A DNA stretch of 64,000 nucleotides from Tachypleus tridentatus. Taxonomy: Eukaryota > Arthropoda > Merostomata > Xiphosura > Limulidae. The position numbers were made by a program, and so were the translations under genes. The notes under the pieces were generated by a model. The model did no database searches. It had not been told where the DNA came from and saw only the letters and a list, made by a program, of their open reading frames with translations. Of the stretch, positions 48,166 to 60,003 are shown piece by piece; position 1 is the first letter of the stretch; each line of letters opens with the position of its first letter. The DNA is taken from the NCBI RefSeq assembly GCF_004210375.1, contig NC_134830.1:10788001-10852000 (forward strand). Direction: 5' to 3'.

Positions 48166-48927
48166 TATATCTTAAATTATTTATTCAATTGTAAATGTTT
48201 TAATCATTACTACCACAATCTTCCTTTAAGGTAAGTGGTCGAAAAGTGGATCTTATTTATATAGTAATACACTTAAAATATTTTTATTGTACGGAGAATA
48301 ATTCAGCTTTTTATCCCATGGCTATTTATCGTAAATTATAGCGCACTTGACATTTCACTCTAATTTCATCATTAAATGTTCGTTTATAGTTAAGTCATTG
48401 CACAGTAATCCCTGTTATCGTCACGATTCAATATTGTGAATTGTTCACACACGAAATATTTTATCTTATTCTAATAAATTACAGCTTTCACCTACAGTAA
48501 ATTCATAACTTATTGTTATTATTTCCGGATTTTAACTCATGAACACATCGTATGGTAAACGTTTTCTCTCACTGATACAATTATAACACCACTTTTAGCG
48601 AACTTACGAAAAAGTAATTGATTCTACGTGTATCATTACAAGATCACTGATAATCTCTTATTACAGTAAATGTTATTCATTGTTATCATTATACACATAC
48701 AATACAATGTTAATTTGAAGTGAAGCATTTGCTTTTTGAAAACATTGAAGTGAATTATTTTCAGTGCGAAAATAGAATATTTTACAACCAATTATAACAA
48801 ACCCTTTCCTAAGTCACTATTTTAGTTTTCTTTCTTGTCATAGCTACCTATATTAAACTTATCGTATAGTAAATATTTCACCTTACTTGTTCACTCTGCG
48901 TCCAGTGAATTGGTGGCACTGCAAATA
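48166..48927. other. AT-rich sequence with degenerate repeated words
   Basis: Words of the form CAGTAAATGTTTCACCTT recur irregularly here and again in 49.7-50.8 kb. They might be an old, decayed tandem repeat. No gene seen. Confidence 0.3.
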
Positions 48928-49388
48928 TACCGTGTTTCTCCGAAAATAAGACAGGGCTTATATTAATTTTCACTCCAAAATATGACACTAGGGCTTATTT
49001 TCGGGGGGTGTCTTGTCTTATTTTGATATATTAAAAAAATGAAGTTACAAAGTAAAAATTATAAGACCTCTAAATAAATAGAAATTACGAAAAACATTCA
49101 GAAACTCATTAACAGGAATTTATTCAAAAACTATCATATCATCATCCTCTGGAATGTCTTGCAAATCATCTGTTTTTAAAATTCCTGTTGAGTTTTCACT
49201 TAACTCAATTTCTTGTAGAATTTTATATAATAATAAACTATTATTAAACTAACTGATTAATACTTAAACTAATTAACTAACTATTAAACTAATTAATAAA
49301 TTATTATTTTTTTATTTCTTTCCTGTTCCTGCCACTCTTAACTAGGGCTTATTTTAAGGGTAGGGCTTATTATCGGAGAAACACGGTA
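48928..49388. mobile_element. terminal-inverted-repeat DNA element, 461 bp
   Basis: It starts TACCGTGTTTCTCCGAAAAT and ends in the complement, ATTATCGGAGAAACACGGTA (49369-49388 region). Repeats of GGGCTTAT occur inside both ends. No transposase is encoded. Superfamily not assigned; the target site may be TA. Confidence 0.8.
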
Positions 49389-49742
49389 TTAACATAATAC
49401 TGATTTCTACCATAACCGATACTATTGACAGCATAGAAGATGTTTCACGTGATGTTTTCATTATATATTTACCAATACTTATATTAACTAACTATTAAAC
49501 TAATTAATAAATTAATTTTTTTTATTTCTTTCCTCTTCCTGCCACTCTTAACTAGGGCTTATTTTAAGGGTAGGGCTTATATTAAAACTATCCCCAAAAA
49601 TCACACTAGGTCTTATTCTATGGGTAGGTCTTATTATCGGAGAAACACGGTATTAATATAAACCGATTTCTACCATAACCGATACTATTGACAGCATAGA
49701 AGATGTTTCACGTGATGTTTTCATGATATATTTACCAATACT
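49389..49742 (+). repeat. partial tandem duplication of the TIR element and its flank
   Basis: The stretch 49272-49479 (inner right part of the element plus 91 bp of flank) is repeated at 49483-49742. The second copy has about 52 bp more of the element's right end (CACTAGGTCTTATTCTATGG), missing from the first. So the duplication arose after insertion and the first copy later lost an internal piece, or vice versa. Confidence 0.85.
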
Positions 49743-51435
49743 GAAATCGTTTCAAAGTAAATGTTTACCTTAATAGTTTATTTTAAAATTATATCTAATT
49801 AACTCACTGCACAACAAATGTTTCCTTTTTTATCCTTAAACATTTAATTATAAAACTCATGAGACACTGCAGTAAACCTTTTCAAAATGTTATCATTATA
49901 ATTTTCCTTTCAGCGAGATTATCTCACAGTAAATATTTTACCAATTAAATGTTCCAATATGTTATTTTTTTCCCAATTTCTCTTTTCATCATATAGTAAG
50001 CATTACTTTACAGTTATAAAAAGCTATTTATAATGAAATTATCAAACTGATTCAATTCATTGGTATCTCGGTGTGTTTAGTTGTTGCCAACTTATTTCAA
50101 AATATTTATCTCGTTGTTGTTAATATGCAATTTCGTAAAACCGAATAATCCAAATATTTCACCTTATATCATAATTACTTCTATTCACAACACCGAAAGT
50201 GTCTCTTCATTTGAAAGTGAGCCTCATGGTTACTGTTATCCACTTAATTATAATACTTAACATATTGCTAATTCTTTACCTCAACGTTATTCGTATAATT
50301 TATATATCACAAGTTCGTCACACAGTAAATGTTTAAACTTGCTTTCTCGTTATCATTACTTAATTAATGGATTTCATAATCTTTAATTAGCTCGTAGTTA
50401 AAATATCGGGCAAAAAAGGGTTTCATCTCATTGTCTATCTAATATTCAGTTCTAATGACAAAATCGCAAAGTTAGATACATTTAATTATAAAATACTCTC
50501 AAATGCTTTTCATTATTCTGACCATTTTGAAATTACTTCGAGAAATCTTTTCGCACCAAATGTTTAACATGACTACTATTACAATTTTAACTTAGATTGA
50601 AATACTTAGTAAACAATTATCTTTAAACTCTCTGTTATGTTTAACGTCACTATTACATTATTTACAAGTACATTCCACTGCCATGTTCTTTTATTCTTAT
50701 CATTCAAGGATACTTATAGCATATATAGTAAACCAATTTTCCTTCTTAATGTAATTGTGATTAAATTTAATCAAATGATCCCGCATTAAAATACTGTTTT
50801 GATTATTATTTATTACAAATCGTTGCAATGTGTTTAGCGTCAATGTTTCCATGTCTCTTTTCTTAATAGAAAACATCTTTTAAATCAAAGATTTTACGTT
50901 ATTCACCTATTATCATACAAGCACCATGGATTTTCATCAATATCTATAAAGTTAATGTTAGACCAACAGCAGAGTAGACATTTAACCAGCCACCTTTTTA
51001 CAATTGGAAGAATACTTATGACGAACATATGAAGTCTTTGAAAAGACCATATTAAAAGGATTTTATTCTAAGAATTCCAATTTAAAACCCGATCTTCACA
51101 GTAGTTTCGTTTTTTCGCAGCGATTTCGCCAAAGAGAAAAAGTGATTAACATTTACTCCTCTTCCAGAAATTACTACAACATGAAAGTGAAGCTCATTAC
51201 AACTACTGCAACAAATACATAATTAGCACGAGTGTTTTTCTTAAATCTTCCCCACACTAAACTTTTTGAAATAAAAAAAAAAAAAACCAACAGATGATAA
51301 AACTAACATCACATATTACTATCCGGATGTTTACTCAAAAATTTACGTTTATCATAACAATAAATTTAGAGTTATCCTATTTGCATCTACACGATAATTC
51401 TTCAGCGCTATTTTTTTTTAATAAGAATATGAAAT
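49743..51435. other. no recognised gene
   Basis: AT-rich with further degenerate copies of the GTAAATGTTT word. No exon recognised. Confidence 0.35.
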
Positions 51436-52054
51436 TACAGTATACCCTCACCTGTTCGCGGGTTAGGCTCTTAAACCTATCGCACCTTATGCCGGTATAA
51501 CGTCATAAAAGTGAATGCTAGGTAAACCGGGTTTTTGTAGGTCATAGAGACTAAAAGCGCTTTTCGAGGGTATGTCTGTATTTACTCTCTCAAGCAGTTT
51601 TATCGATTGCAGTCTTTATCGAACAATTATTACCGAATTGTACTGTACTGTATTATTATTACCTGAACTGTGCGTACTGTATTTATCTGTCAAAGTTTGC
51701 CTTTAAATTTGTTCCACTTTCTGTCAATTCTTATTCATGTGTTGTCCGCATAGAAAATGGCTTTACGATACAGTATGGGTAACTATACTATGCGGTGTTA
51801 CTGTCCTCCTGTACCTACGTTTCTTTTTGATTAAAATATTGTTGCAGTACAAAATTAAAATGTGTTTACATTATCATTACTACATTATTACTGTATTAAT
51901 GAGTAAGAGTGTCTTTAGAAAGTGACTGGGAAGCATTCAGTACCGTATATAATCTCATACATAGAAGTTTTAAAACTGCATCCAATATTCGCTGTTTTTC
52001 GCTATTTCTTTTTTTTCGTTCTTTAACCCCCCCAAATAGCGAGGGAATATTGTA
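51436..52054. mobile_element. pogo/Tigger-like non-autonomous DNA element
   Basis: Left end TACAGTATACCCTCACCTGT, right end complementary to TACAATATTCCCTCGCTATT. The ends agree at about 12 of 14 outer positions and have the CCCTCGC-type inner sequence of Tigger/pogo elements. The 619-bp interior has no transposase, and its short open frames are not genes. The TA target duplication is plausible. Confidence 0.5.
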
Positions 52055-53127
52055 TATCAAACTGATATTTCACCAGTGTTATCTTAAAATTTCCCATTCA
52101 TCGTTGCCGTTACGACGCCTCTGGTTGTTCTTCTAATCTCCGTAGTTCTCCTCTACCTTCCGTTCAAAACCCGCTTATAGTGTCGTTCTAACGTACTTTT
52201 CAGAACACTCTCAAGTTGCCAACTACGTCACGAGGCACGAAAAAACGCCTTAAATAGCACTCATGGGCCTTTTCACTGTATTCTAGTGCAACAAATAGAG
52301 AATATAGCTCTCATATTCTGACGCAAAGTTTTAACTTTCAGATCTTTATTAAGCACCAAACGTATTTAAGAGTAATAAACATTTGTTTTTATAAAAGATT
52401 AAAGGAAAATTGTGTAACATGCTTAACGAAAAGTCAAAAGAACATTCTAGAAATTTTGCGGAAGTGCACAACCATATAACACCTATTATGTAACCTTTAT
52501 ATTGCGATATAATATCCCGTAGCGCCATCTAGTATCTCGAATATTGTTTTCAATAACAAAAAGAAATATCCTGATGCATTACAGCCCCATCTATCAGAAA
52601 GAATATTATTTATAAAAATATAAAAAGGAAAATCCTGAAGTATTAACAAAGTTTAAGTTTTCCCGATATACAAGTCCAAACTATTTAAAAGTTGTATTTT
52701 AAACAATTTAAAGTTATAATTAAATATATTAAAATCTAGTTGATTGTAAACTTGTTTAGACCTTGCCCTACGTGTTCAAAGTTACGGACAAAGCTATTTC
52801 AAATATTTGATGAATTTAAAAATTATAACCAAAACTCAATCAACGAGAAAATAAACATATTTTTTAAATTTAAGTTTACTCGATAAAATCGGAAAAAAGC
52901 AATATTACTTGTGTGCTTATTTCGGAAATATAGCTCATTATGACAAAAATCACACAAAGTTCACACTTCTTCGTTAGAAGTGCTTGTAATAATTCACCAT
53001 ATGACTATACAAACTAATCCACAACTCGCAATGATTTCAAAATATATTCTTTTTCAGTACAAGTACATTTAGTATTTCTTTCCATTCGTACATTTTGTTT
53101 TACATATTAAACCATGTATTGTTCTTC
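52055..53127. other. no recognised gene; one CTCF-like site
   Basis: AT-rich. TAGCGCCATCTAG at 52520-52532 matches the core of the arthropod CTCF motif (AGATGGCGC on the other strand). A single match of this length could be chance. Confidence 0.25.
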
Positions 53128-53250
53128 TTGATGACAGAAAACCAACTTGAAACAAAAATGTATTTCGGAATGGTTAACTTGAAAATGTCCTCAAAAGATT
53201 GAAACGTTGTTCTATGCTTTATTAATAAAAATGTTAAAACGCATGGCAGC
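53128..53250 (+). mobile_element. Penelope-like end fragment
   Basis: It contains a diverged end motif (TGATGACAGAAAACCAACTT), then TTAACTTGAAAATGTCCTCA, AAGATTGAAACGTTGTTC, the layout of the hammerhead-like region with stem II decayed. The GAAACGTTGTTC part is intact. No coding sequence. Confidence 0.6.
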
Positions 53251-53828
53251 CATGTTTTGTTTCTTTTATAATCTGTTATGGTATATACTTACCTGCAAAA
53301 ACATGTTAGCATTCATCGTAACATGAAAGTGAATAAAACAGGTCAGCAATTAGTTTCACTTTGTTTAGTGTAATTATTTATTTTTTAAAATACATTCAAG
53401 CAATGAACACTATCAAGAAATCAGAGCTAATTTCGCCTACTCGTTCTGCTCCTTTTTAAGGCCATATTCATGTAGGTTATTATGGTACCGTTAATGCAAA
53501 AATACACTATCGTTCGATCTGATTTTGTGAACTTCTCACACAGTTCAAGGTCTATTTCGCCATTTCACATATATTCTAATTTAAAATCAAATCATTTACA
53601 TGTATATACACGCTTTTAATGTTGTCATAATAGATGAAAAACAATATTAAGTTACAGCGGTCTGGTAATAAATATATATATATAAAATAATCAATGAACT
53701 GTAGTAATAATTTCATTAAGTAAAATTTGTATCCATAATTTTATGCAAAAATCCAAAATAACAACCACCTTTATATGTATGTTTCATTATAGTTACCGGT
53801 CCAGGTTGTCATACGGACATGTTTATGG
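53251..53828. other. no recognised gene
   Basis: AT-rich, nothing supported. Confidence 0.4.
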
Positions 53829-54102
53829 TTTGTTTCCTTTGTAATTTCGCGTAAAGCTACACGAAGGCTATTTGCGTTAGTCGTCTCTAATTTAGCGGTA
53901 TAAGACTGCAGGGAAAGCTGCTAGTCATCTCCACCCACCGCCAACTGTTGGGTTACTCTTTTACCAACGAATAGTGGGATTGGGCGTCACATTATAACGC
54001 CCCCACGGCTGAAACGCCAGCACGTTTAGTATGACGGAGATTCGAACCCACGACCCTCAGATTACGAGTCGAACGCCTTAACCCACCTGACAATGCTAGG
54101 CC
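53829..54102 (-). mobile_element. tRNA-derived SINE, family A, minus
   Basis: The minus strand has a head with B box (complement of GGAGATTCGAACCCACGA), a body complementary to TTACCAACGAATAGTGGGAT, and a tail complementary to CGTAAAGCTACACGAAGGCT. About as diverged as the copy at 15.2 kb. Confidence 0.9.
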
Positions 54103-54613
54103 GCCTACATATTTAATGCTACACATCCCACAAGGGCGCACGCACTCAGCTTCCTACCCTTATTTGATTTTTCTACAATTTTTCACGACGACTGACAAGA
54201 TTAACATCGGCGTTTGGATTTTGTTCGATAAATGGGATATTTCCAACGCATTTGGGTATTACTACCACATACATTATCCGTTATGACAATAAGTTGACAA
54301 CCTGGACCGCTACAACAAATGCGATATTTAATTCATTGTTGTTTTATGGTGCTGATTTAATGGGTTATTAGCAATTACTGTAAAATTTGTTCATATTTAT
54401 AGGTAGAAATGACTGAGGATATTATTGTCATTTGTGCAATATTTCTGAAGTTCACATAATATCAATAACTTGGTGTTAAAACAAAATGTGAAATCAATCT
54501 TTATTGCTAAATATAATGTGGACAGTTTTAATACTAATTAACTTTTCATGTGTTGGTACAATAGTTGTACAGAAGGTCTAATAGAAGTTATAAACTTATC
54601 TAATTTCGTGCAG

Positions 54614-54777
54614 AGAAGTCGCTTGCATCGGCATAAGCTTCTGTGATGATTTACGATGACCTGAATGAACGATGGATTCACAGTGGTTCATCGAGTGGTC
54701 TTTCTAAAGTCCATATCTACAATCATGTTGCCAATAATGCATTCAGGGTGGTGGGAAGAAAACTACAAGACCATGAA
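54614..54777 (+). pseudogene. ena: Enabled (Ena/VASP) EVH1 exon, first half of the domain
   Basis: An acceptor (TTTCGTGCAG) precedes an exon ending GACCATGAA before the donor GTATGT. From codon 54637 it reads ASVMIYDDLNERW, then SGSSSGLSKVHIYNHV, NNAFRVVGRKLQDHE, which matches arthropod Ena (ASVMVYDD...SGSSSGLSKV.IY...FRVVGRKLQDHE). The EVH1 pocket residues Tyr and Trp that grip FPPPP ligands are kept. The codon before ASVM, an arginine in Ena, is TAA here (54634-54636), so translation could only begin at the ATG at 54646. The family tethers actin-filament barbed ends and opposes capping. It joins in phase 0 to the next exon. Likely a decaying duplicate, or an assembly error. Confidence 0.8.
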
Positions 54778-56854
54778 GTATGTATACATTTATACGAGTT
54801 GATATTTTCAAAATAATTTTTAGTTTTCTTTTATGTTTCTTAATGTTTGATCTCATTTCTGACCCAGGAGAAAACAGGCTTATTGAGCATATGTGTGAGG
54901 ACGTTATTCTAATCTTTGGAAGACCCTCGACCTGAGCCGTGTATGGTAGCTCTAAATGTAGAATGTACGTTGGACCTTGTCCTTTTATATAATCTCGTGC
55001 GCATTACTGATATATCCAACATAACATATGTCATAGTACTTACTTCAAAAGATTAAATTTGATATTTTGAATGTGGAAAAGACCTATCTACAGTCAATTT
55101 GATTTTTTATCAACCATTTAGGTTCATTGGTTTCTGATGGCTTGCCAGATTTTGAAACTATTTTAAAACTGCATCACAAAACATTTTTCGAGATTCTGCA
55201 TTTTGTTACAAATGGTGTAAGTAAGTTTTGGACATTTACATATTCCACTGAAGTTTGTTTTTGAGCATTTTTCTAGGTAATTAATAATATTATCTGAATA
55301 GATTATTTATTAAAATCTCCACCGAGAGTATTTGGTGATGTGGATGGCACAACACGAGTCGAAAAACCAAGTTGTGTTAATTAGAAAATTGCATAGATGT
55401 GAAACATTTCTTTATTAAAATGTCCTGATAGAATTTAAATTAACCTATGATTAGTACTGTTATTGTATTAAACAAATGTTGATAACTATTTCAGTACAGT
55501 TTAAACTAATTAAATTTGCTGTTTTGAAAACGTATATTTTCAGTTTTTTGTTTCAATGTGCTATACTGCTGCTAATTTATTCAATGTAAAATGAGTGTAT
55601 TTTATCATGCTTATTTGAAATGGTAATAAACTGGACATATGTTCTGTGGTACAAATTATGTTAGGTATGTTATATAACCCATGGTATTGGCAACATTTTA
55701 AAACTACAATAGATTTGAGTGACAGTTATTATTGTGTTATGCACATATTGTGTATCTATCTCTCCTGTATATGTGTGTGTGTGTGGATTGCAAATATAAG
55801 TATGTATGTATTGTTACAAGATATATTTTTTAAAGCTCTAAGTTTAGAATAAGGGACTTTGAGAAATAACGAACACAAAGATGAGATTACAAATACAAGT
55901 GGACAATGAAACAACAATGAGATGGAATGTTTATTTTTTTAACCAATAGAATGAGTCATTCTGCATGTTAACATTTTTGGATCTGTGTTACATATTGAGT
56001 TGATTTTTACATTGGGATGGTGTAGATAACATCAAGGCCTACAACAACTTATAAAGTGTAAAAAACCTATAAAGAAACTTTAAAGAAGAAATAAAACTGA
56101 TTTGTTGTTGTTACATAGACTGGGAATGGAATTATTTTTACCATATTATTAAAAGTTATCTTTGTTTTTGTTTTTCTTCTGTAAATATTTACATTTCTTT
56201 TAACCCTTGTTCTTCACATATAGGTGTTTTGGTGCACTCTGAATATTAGGTGTTTTTTATCAAATTTGTTATAAAAACTGTTTTGCTAAAGCCACACAGA
56301 GAATACAGTTGAAGTTTAAATTATATTAAAGGTCAGAATAGGGAAACACAAAGTATTATAAACATTGCAGCTGAACATGTTTCTGTAACAGGCCATATGT
56401 GTGACTGTTAGAATAAGTGAATTGTAGATACAGGTACAGGACAGAATTGTATCAGCAGGTTATTGTTAAAAGGATGAGGTATAACAATTGCAGGTCCAAC
56501 TTTTGTCAATGGAGGTACCAGTTACACTTCCTTGGACTCTAGGTGGTAAGTCTGAGAGCTTATAACACTAAAAACTGGGTTTTGATACTTGTAGTTGACT
56601 TTGTGCTTAACTACAAATGAATATTCACTTCATTGCTCAAGTGTATAAAACGTCATTGACGTTAATAGAAAAGTTTTTACGTGACAATATTTAAATTTAA
56701 GTATTGGAGTGACTGCTATACTTTATCAGACCCTAGAGAATGACTTCTGGTGGCACTTAAAATGTTATCATTGGTGCAGTATGGAAAAGATGCAGATATA
56801 AATATATATATGTCAGGTTATCAACTGTACAATATTGAAAATATGCAGGTATAA

Positions 56855-56888
<34 letters not shown>

Positions 56889-56899
56889 ATATCTGTTAG
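54778..56899 (+). other. intron 1 of the ena-like locus
   Basis: GTATGT...TTAG intron of 2.1 kb. It holds a short open stretch with exon-like borders at about 55122-55210 that does not fit ena phases, and a TA/GTAT microsatellite at 56865-56892 just before the acceptor. Confidence 0.6.
56865..56892. repeat. (TA)n/(GTAT)n microsatellite
   Basis: A run of TA dinucleotides followed by GTAT repeats, abutting the acceptor of the second ena-like exon and replacing the usual pyrimidine tract. Confidence 0.9.
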
Positions 56900-57074
56900 G
56901 TTGTTATCAACTGTACAATTCTAAAAGGGTTGAAGTACAACAAGGCTACAGCAACTTTCCATCAGTGGTGAGATAACCGACAAATTTATGGTTTGAACTT
57001 CAGTAGTAAAGAGGAAGCAGACAATTTCTCTCTGACAATGCAGAGAGCACTGGAAAAACTAAACCAAAATAATG
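56900..57074 (+). pseudogene. ena: Enabled (Ena/VASP) EVH1 exon, second half of the domain
   Basis: After ATCTGTTAG the exon reads VVINCTILKGLKYNKATATF, HQW, then a TGA codon (56969-56971), then DNRQIYGLNFSSKEEADNFS and LTMQRALEKLNQNN, ending in phase 1 at a GTATTT donor. Ena has HQWRD at this point, so CGA to TGA, a single transition, gives the stop. The third ligand-pocket residue (Phe of GLNF) is kept, as are all spacings, with no indel over 58 codons. That pattern, few changes and intact splice sites, means recent loss, a sequencing error, or an edited transcript. The acceptor's polypyrimidine tract is poor because the TA microsatellite lies against it. Confidence 0.82.
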
Positions 57075-58720
57075 GTATTTTTGTCTTATAAACTCCATCT
57101 ACAATGTGTAGATGCAATGCATTTAAAATTATTTGAGTGTCGGGTTTTGAGAAAATCATGTATAAAAAATATTTACTATTATATCATTAAGGTAATTTGT
57201 CACATTAACAGATCTTAATACTTTTTAATTTTTTTGTCATGATTGTCACTACTAATTAAAGAGCACTGTTAGTTTTAATTATTATACGTGTGTATTAGAG
57301 TGTCATAACTGTATACATATTACCTCAGTATCTACTAAGAATCATAATAAAAAGACTTAATCATAAACTTTCTTTATCATTTAATATTTGAAGCACCATG
57401 AACAACAAATAATTCACATTTCCTACTAATGTAAAGATTCATGCTTGTGTGAATAACGTGTTATCTTTACCACTGATTGTGTGAATAACGTGTTATTCTT
57501 ACCACTGATTGTGTGAATAACGTGATATCTTTACCACTGATTGTGTGAACAATGTGATGTTATCTTTACCACTGATATTGAATTCTGTACAGTTATTCTA
57601 CTATCTTAATGCCAGATTCTCTTGACCGTTTCACATGAGCAGTAACATGCAAAAAGCTAAAGTAAGTAATGTACTGATATATCCTTGTCACTTTCAGTCT
57701 ATACGAACATCTGTGTTGTTTTCCAACTTGCTAGGTGAAGAAATCACTCCTACAGTCTGTTAGAGCTTCAGAGAAGGCAACATAATGTTTTTCTCCACTT
57801 TCTAGGGGGCTAGTAAACCACTGTAGAAACCGTGCATACTGGACTCCTTCTACAGATAAAACTGAAAGTTCTTTTTAACTTGGTAAGGTAGCCTTACAGC
57901 TGTCAAATGTATGATGTTTCTTTACAGGGTTTGAACCTCACGTCGCAACGTAAAATTCGCTTAACAGCATGAGCACAACAAAAAAACAACCTTTCTTTAG
58001 ATGTACTGATTCGCCAAGATTCAAAGAGACTGACTCAAACCAATATATACCTCTATATAAACCATTCTCAGATCACACAAATTAATCATAAGTTCTTGAA
58101 CTTATAGTGAAATCTTTGTCTCTCGTCAGAAATAATGCAATAAAAAAACTCTTTCATACCAATTCTAATAACCATCCAACCGGTCTGAAATAATTTACAA
58201 CCAAAAAATTTGAAACTTAAGTTTTCATAAGCACGACACTTCGAAATAATTAAGTAAAGATTTAGATTCATTCAAAGACACCATAATTGAAATAATAACG
58301 TGAAATTATTGGTGGAATAATGTGATGATGGAAACTCGGCCAAAGTTTAGTACAGTGCTTAACCCTTTTAGTACTGAATAATAACTTTTAATGTTTGGCA
58401 CGGCGCTGAATATGCATGTTTGATACTTCAACTAATTACGGTATCAGTACTAAAAGCATGATATCTCGGCAATAACTCAACAAAAGGCCCTGAAATATTC
58501 GGTGATTGTACCGAATACTAAATATGTTAAATTCAATACAAAAGAATAACGGGAATAAATGAAGGTCGCCTGCCACTCTGAACGTTCAAGTCGACTGTGG
58601 TCGTGGAGCGTTCAAATGAACCTCAGCAAGGTGTTCACATAAGTCTTCAGAAACCACTGATGTGTCTCTTAGATAATATAATGGTTGTCATGACATTAAA
58701 GGTGGTATTCTGTATTTCAG
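57075..58720 (+). other. intron 2 of the ena-like locus
   Basis: A 1.6-kb interval with a four-unit repeat at 57446-57574 (GTGTGAATAACGTGTTATCT, period 31-35). It also has a weak MITE-like inverted pair, TTTTAGTACTGA at 58366-58377 and its complement at 58444-58455. No further exon is needed, because exon 2 (phase 1) joins exon 3 in frame. Confidence 0.55.
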
Positions 58721-58826
58721 TGACAAAACCTCTTCCACCATCCCTTTTACCAAATCATCAGTTCCAGCAACAACAGTCTGGTTATCAACAGATGGGGGAC
58801 TCCATTCCTGATGACCATAAGTTTGG
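58721..58826 (+). CDS. ena: Ena-like proline/glutamine linker exon
   Basis: The acceptor TGTATTTCAG is followed by an exon that completes a valine codon with the previous exon and reads TKPLPPSLLPNHQFQQQQ, SGYQQMGDSIPDDHKFG. It ends either at a donor GTGAAT (after 58826, phase 2) or at an in-frame TGA (58828-58830). Phase agreement with the EVH1 exon, the proline/glutamine-rich content and the position after EVH1 fit the linker of arthropod Ena before the proline-rich core. The exons for the EVH2 tetramerisation domain are not in the window and would lie to the right, beyond the segmental duplication. Identification of this exon rests mainly on phase and context. Confidence 0.5.
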
Positions 58827-59603
58827 GTGAATTAAGTCATCTTCATTCATTGTAAGTAAAGCATTACATTGAAAGAAATGTTAAACTTGCATTTCATGAT
58901 AATTTAAACAAGTTTTTGATTAAGAATGACGTTCAGTATACATTAACATCACTAACACGCTCCGATTTGTGGGATTTGTTTCAGTTAGAATTCCTCTGGC
59001 TACTAAGTGGCTGCTTTGAAAACAAAAGTAAATTTTATAGAGGATATATTATTATTTTAATCAGTTGAGTGACACAGTGTAGAGTTCACTTTTAAAATTG
59101 GGAGCACAAGTTGGTGTGGTGAAGCCATTCAGTGGTGTGTAGTTAGTTATGTTTCTGACAGAAGTGTTACCTGATTCATATATTGAGTAGAGTGTTTTGG
59201 GTGTTCAGAACAAATACAAGTACTTTGGAATATTCTAGTGAGTGTTGCAGTCAGTGCAGAGGGAAAATGGTATTATTAATTTAGCTTTGTATTAAATTTT
59301 TTATTTTATTTTATATAATGATGGTTCTGCTACAATTATTGTCATGGTACAAAAAATAAATTTATAAAGTTTTACTAGAACATTTAAATAATTTTTTGTA
59401 TTTATTTTAAATATTATACAATATTATACAAATATTATACAAACTGTAAGGTGTTCATTCTTAGTATAAATATCAGTTTTATCAGACTGATTCAGTTAAC
59501 ACTTTAGATCTTTAGTAAAAATAGTTTATTAAAAACATTTAACTTTATATGTAGAACAGATTTGTAATGTTTACATAAAGCGTACCAAAGTTTGTGAGAG
59601 TAC
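58827..59603. other. no recognised gene
   Basis: AT-rich sequence between the ena-like exon and the duplication boundary at 59604. Confidence 0.4.
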
Positions 59604-59667
59604 GTTTTAAATAGTTTTTATAATGATTGGTTAAAGAGTAAGCTACTAATTTCTCATGTTCACTTGT

Positions 59668-59788
59668 TTGCTCGAAATTAAGCACTATGCTACACAATAG
59701 GCTATCACGTGCTCTGCCGACCAGAGTATCGAAACACGTTTCCTAGCAGTGGGAGTCTGCAGACATGCCGCTGGGCCACTCGGGGACG
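59668..59788 (-). mobile_element. tRNA-derived SINE, family C, duplicate copy
   Basis: Counterpart of 22531-22647, differing at a few bases (for example CACGTGCTCTG for CACGAGCTCTG). Confidence 0.75.
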
Positions 59789-60003
59789 TATTCAGTTATA
59801 GCTAAATGGTTATGTTAAAGATCTCTTGCTAGAAATAGAAAGAACTGTTATATGTTATCATCGACTTAATACATACAGTAGGTAAGATTTTCTATGACCA
59901 TTTAAACTATAATGACTTATGAAGTTAAATACGGAAATAAGTTTCTTTTTAAGGATGAATAAATGGTTCTTATAAACATGTTAAAGTCAGGAAATACAAA
60001 AAG

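Noticed and set aside
48166-50800. Ancient tandem repeat based on the GTAAATGTTT word
   Set aside because: The word recurs many times, but spacing is irregular and flanks do not align. It may reflect AT-rich composition only.
55122-55265. Extra exon in ena-like intron 1 (reading SDGLPDFETILKLHHKTF)
   Set aside because: It has acceptor- and donor-like borders, but its phases do not fit between the two EVH1 exons, which join directly in frame. It may be chance or an unrelated fragment.
58366-58455. MITE with TTTTAGTACTGA terminal repeats
   Set aside because: The 12-bp inverted pair is exact and a TTAA lies to the left, but the right side lacks a matching end or target duplication, so it is not called as an element.
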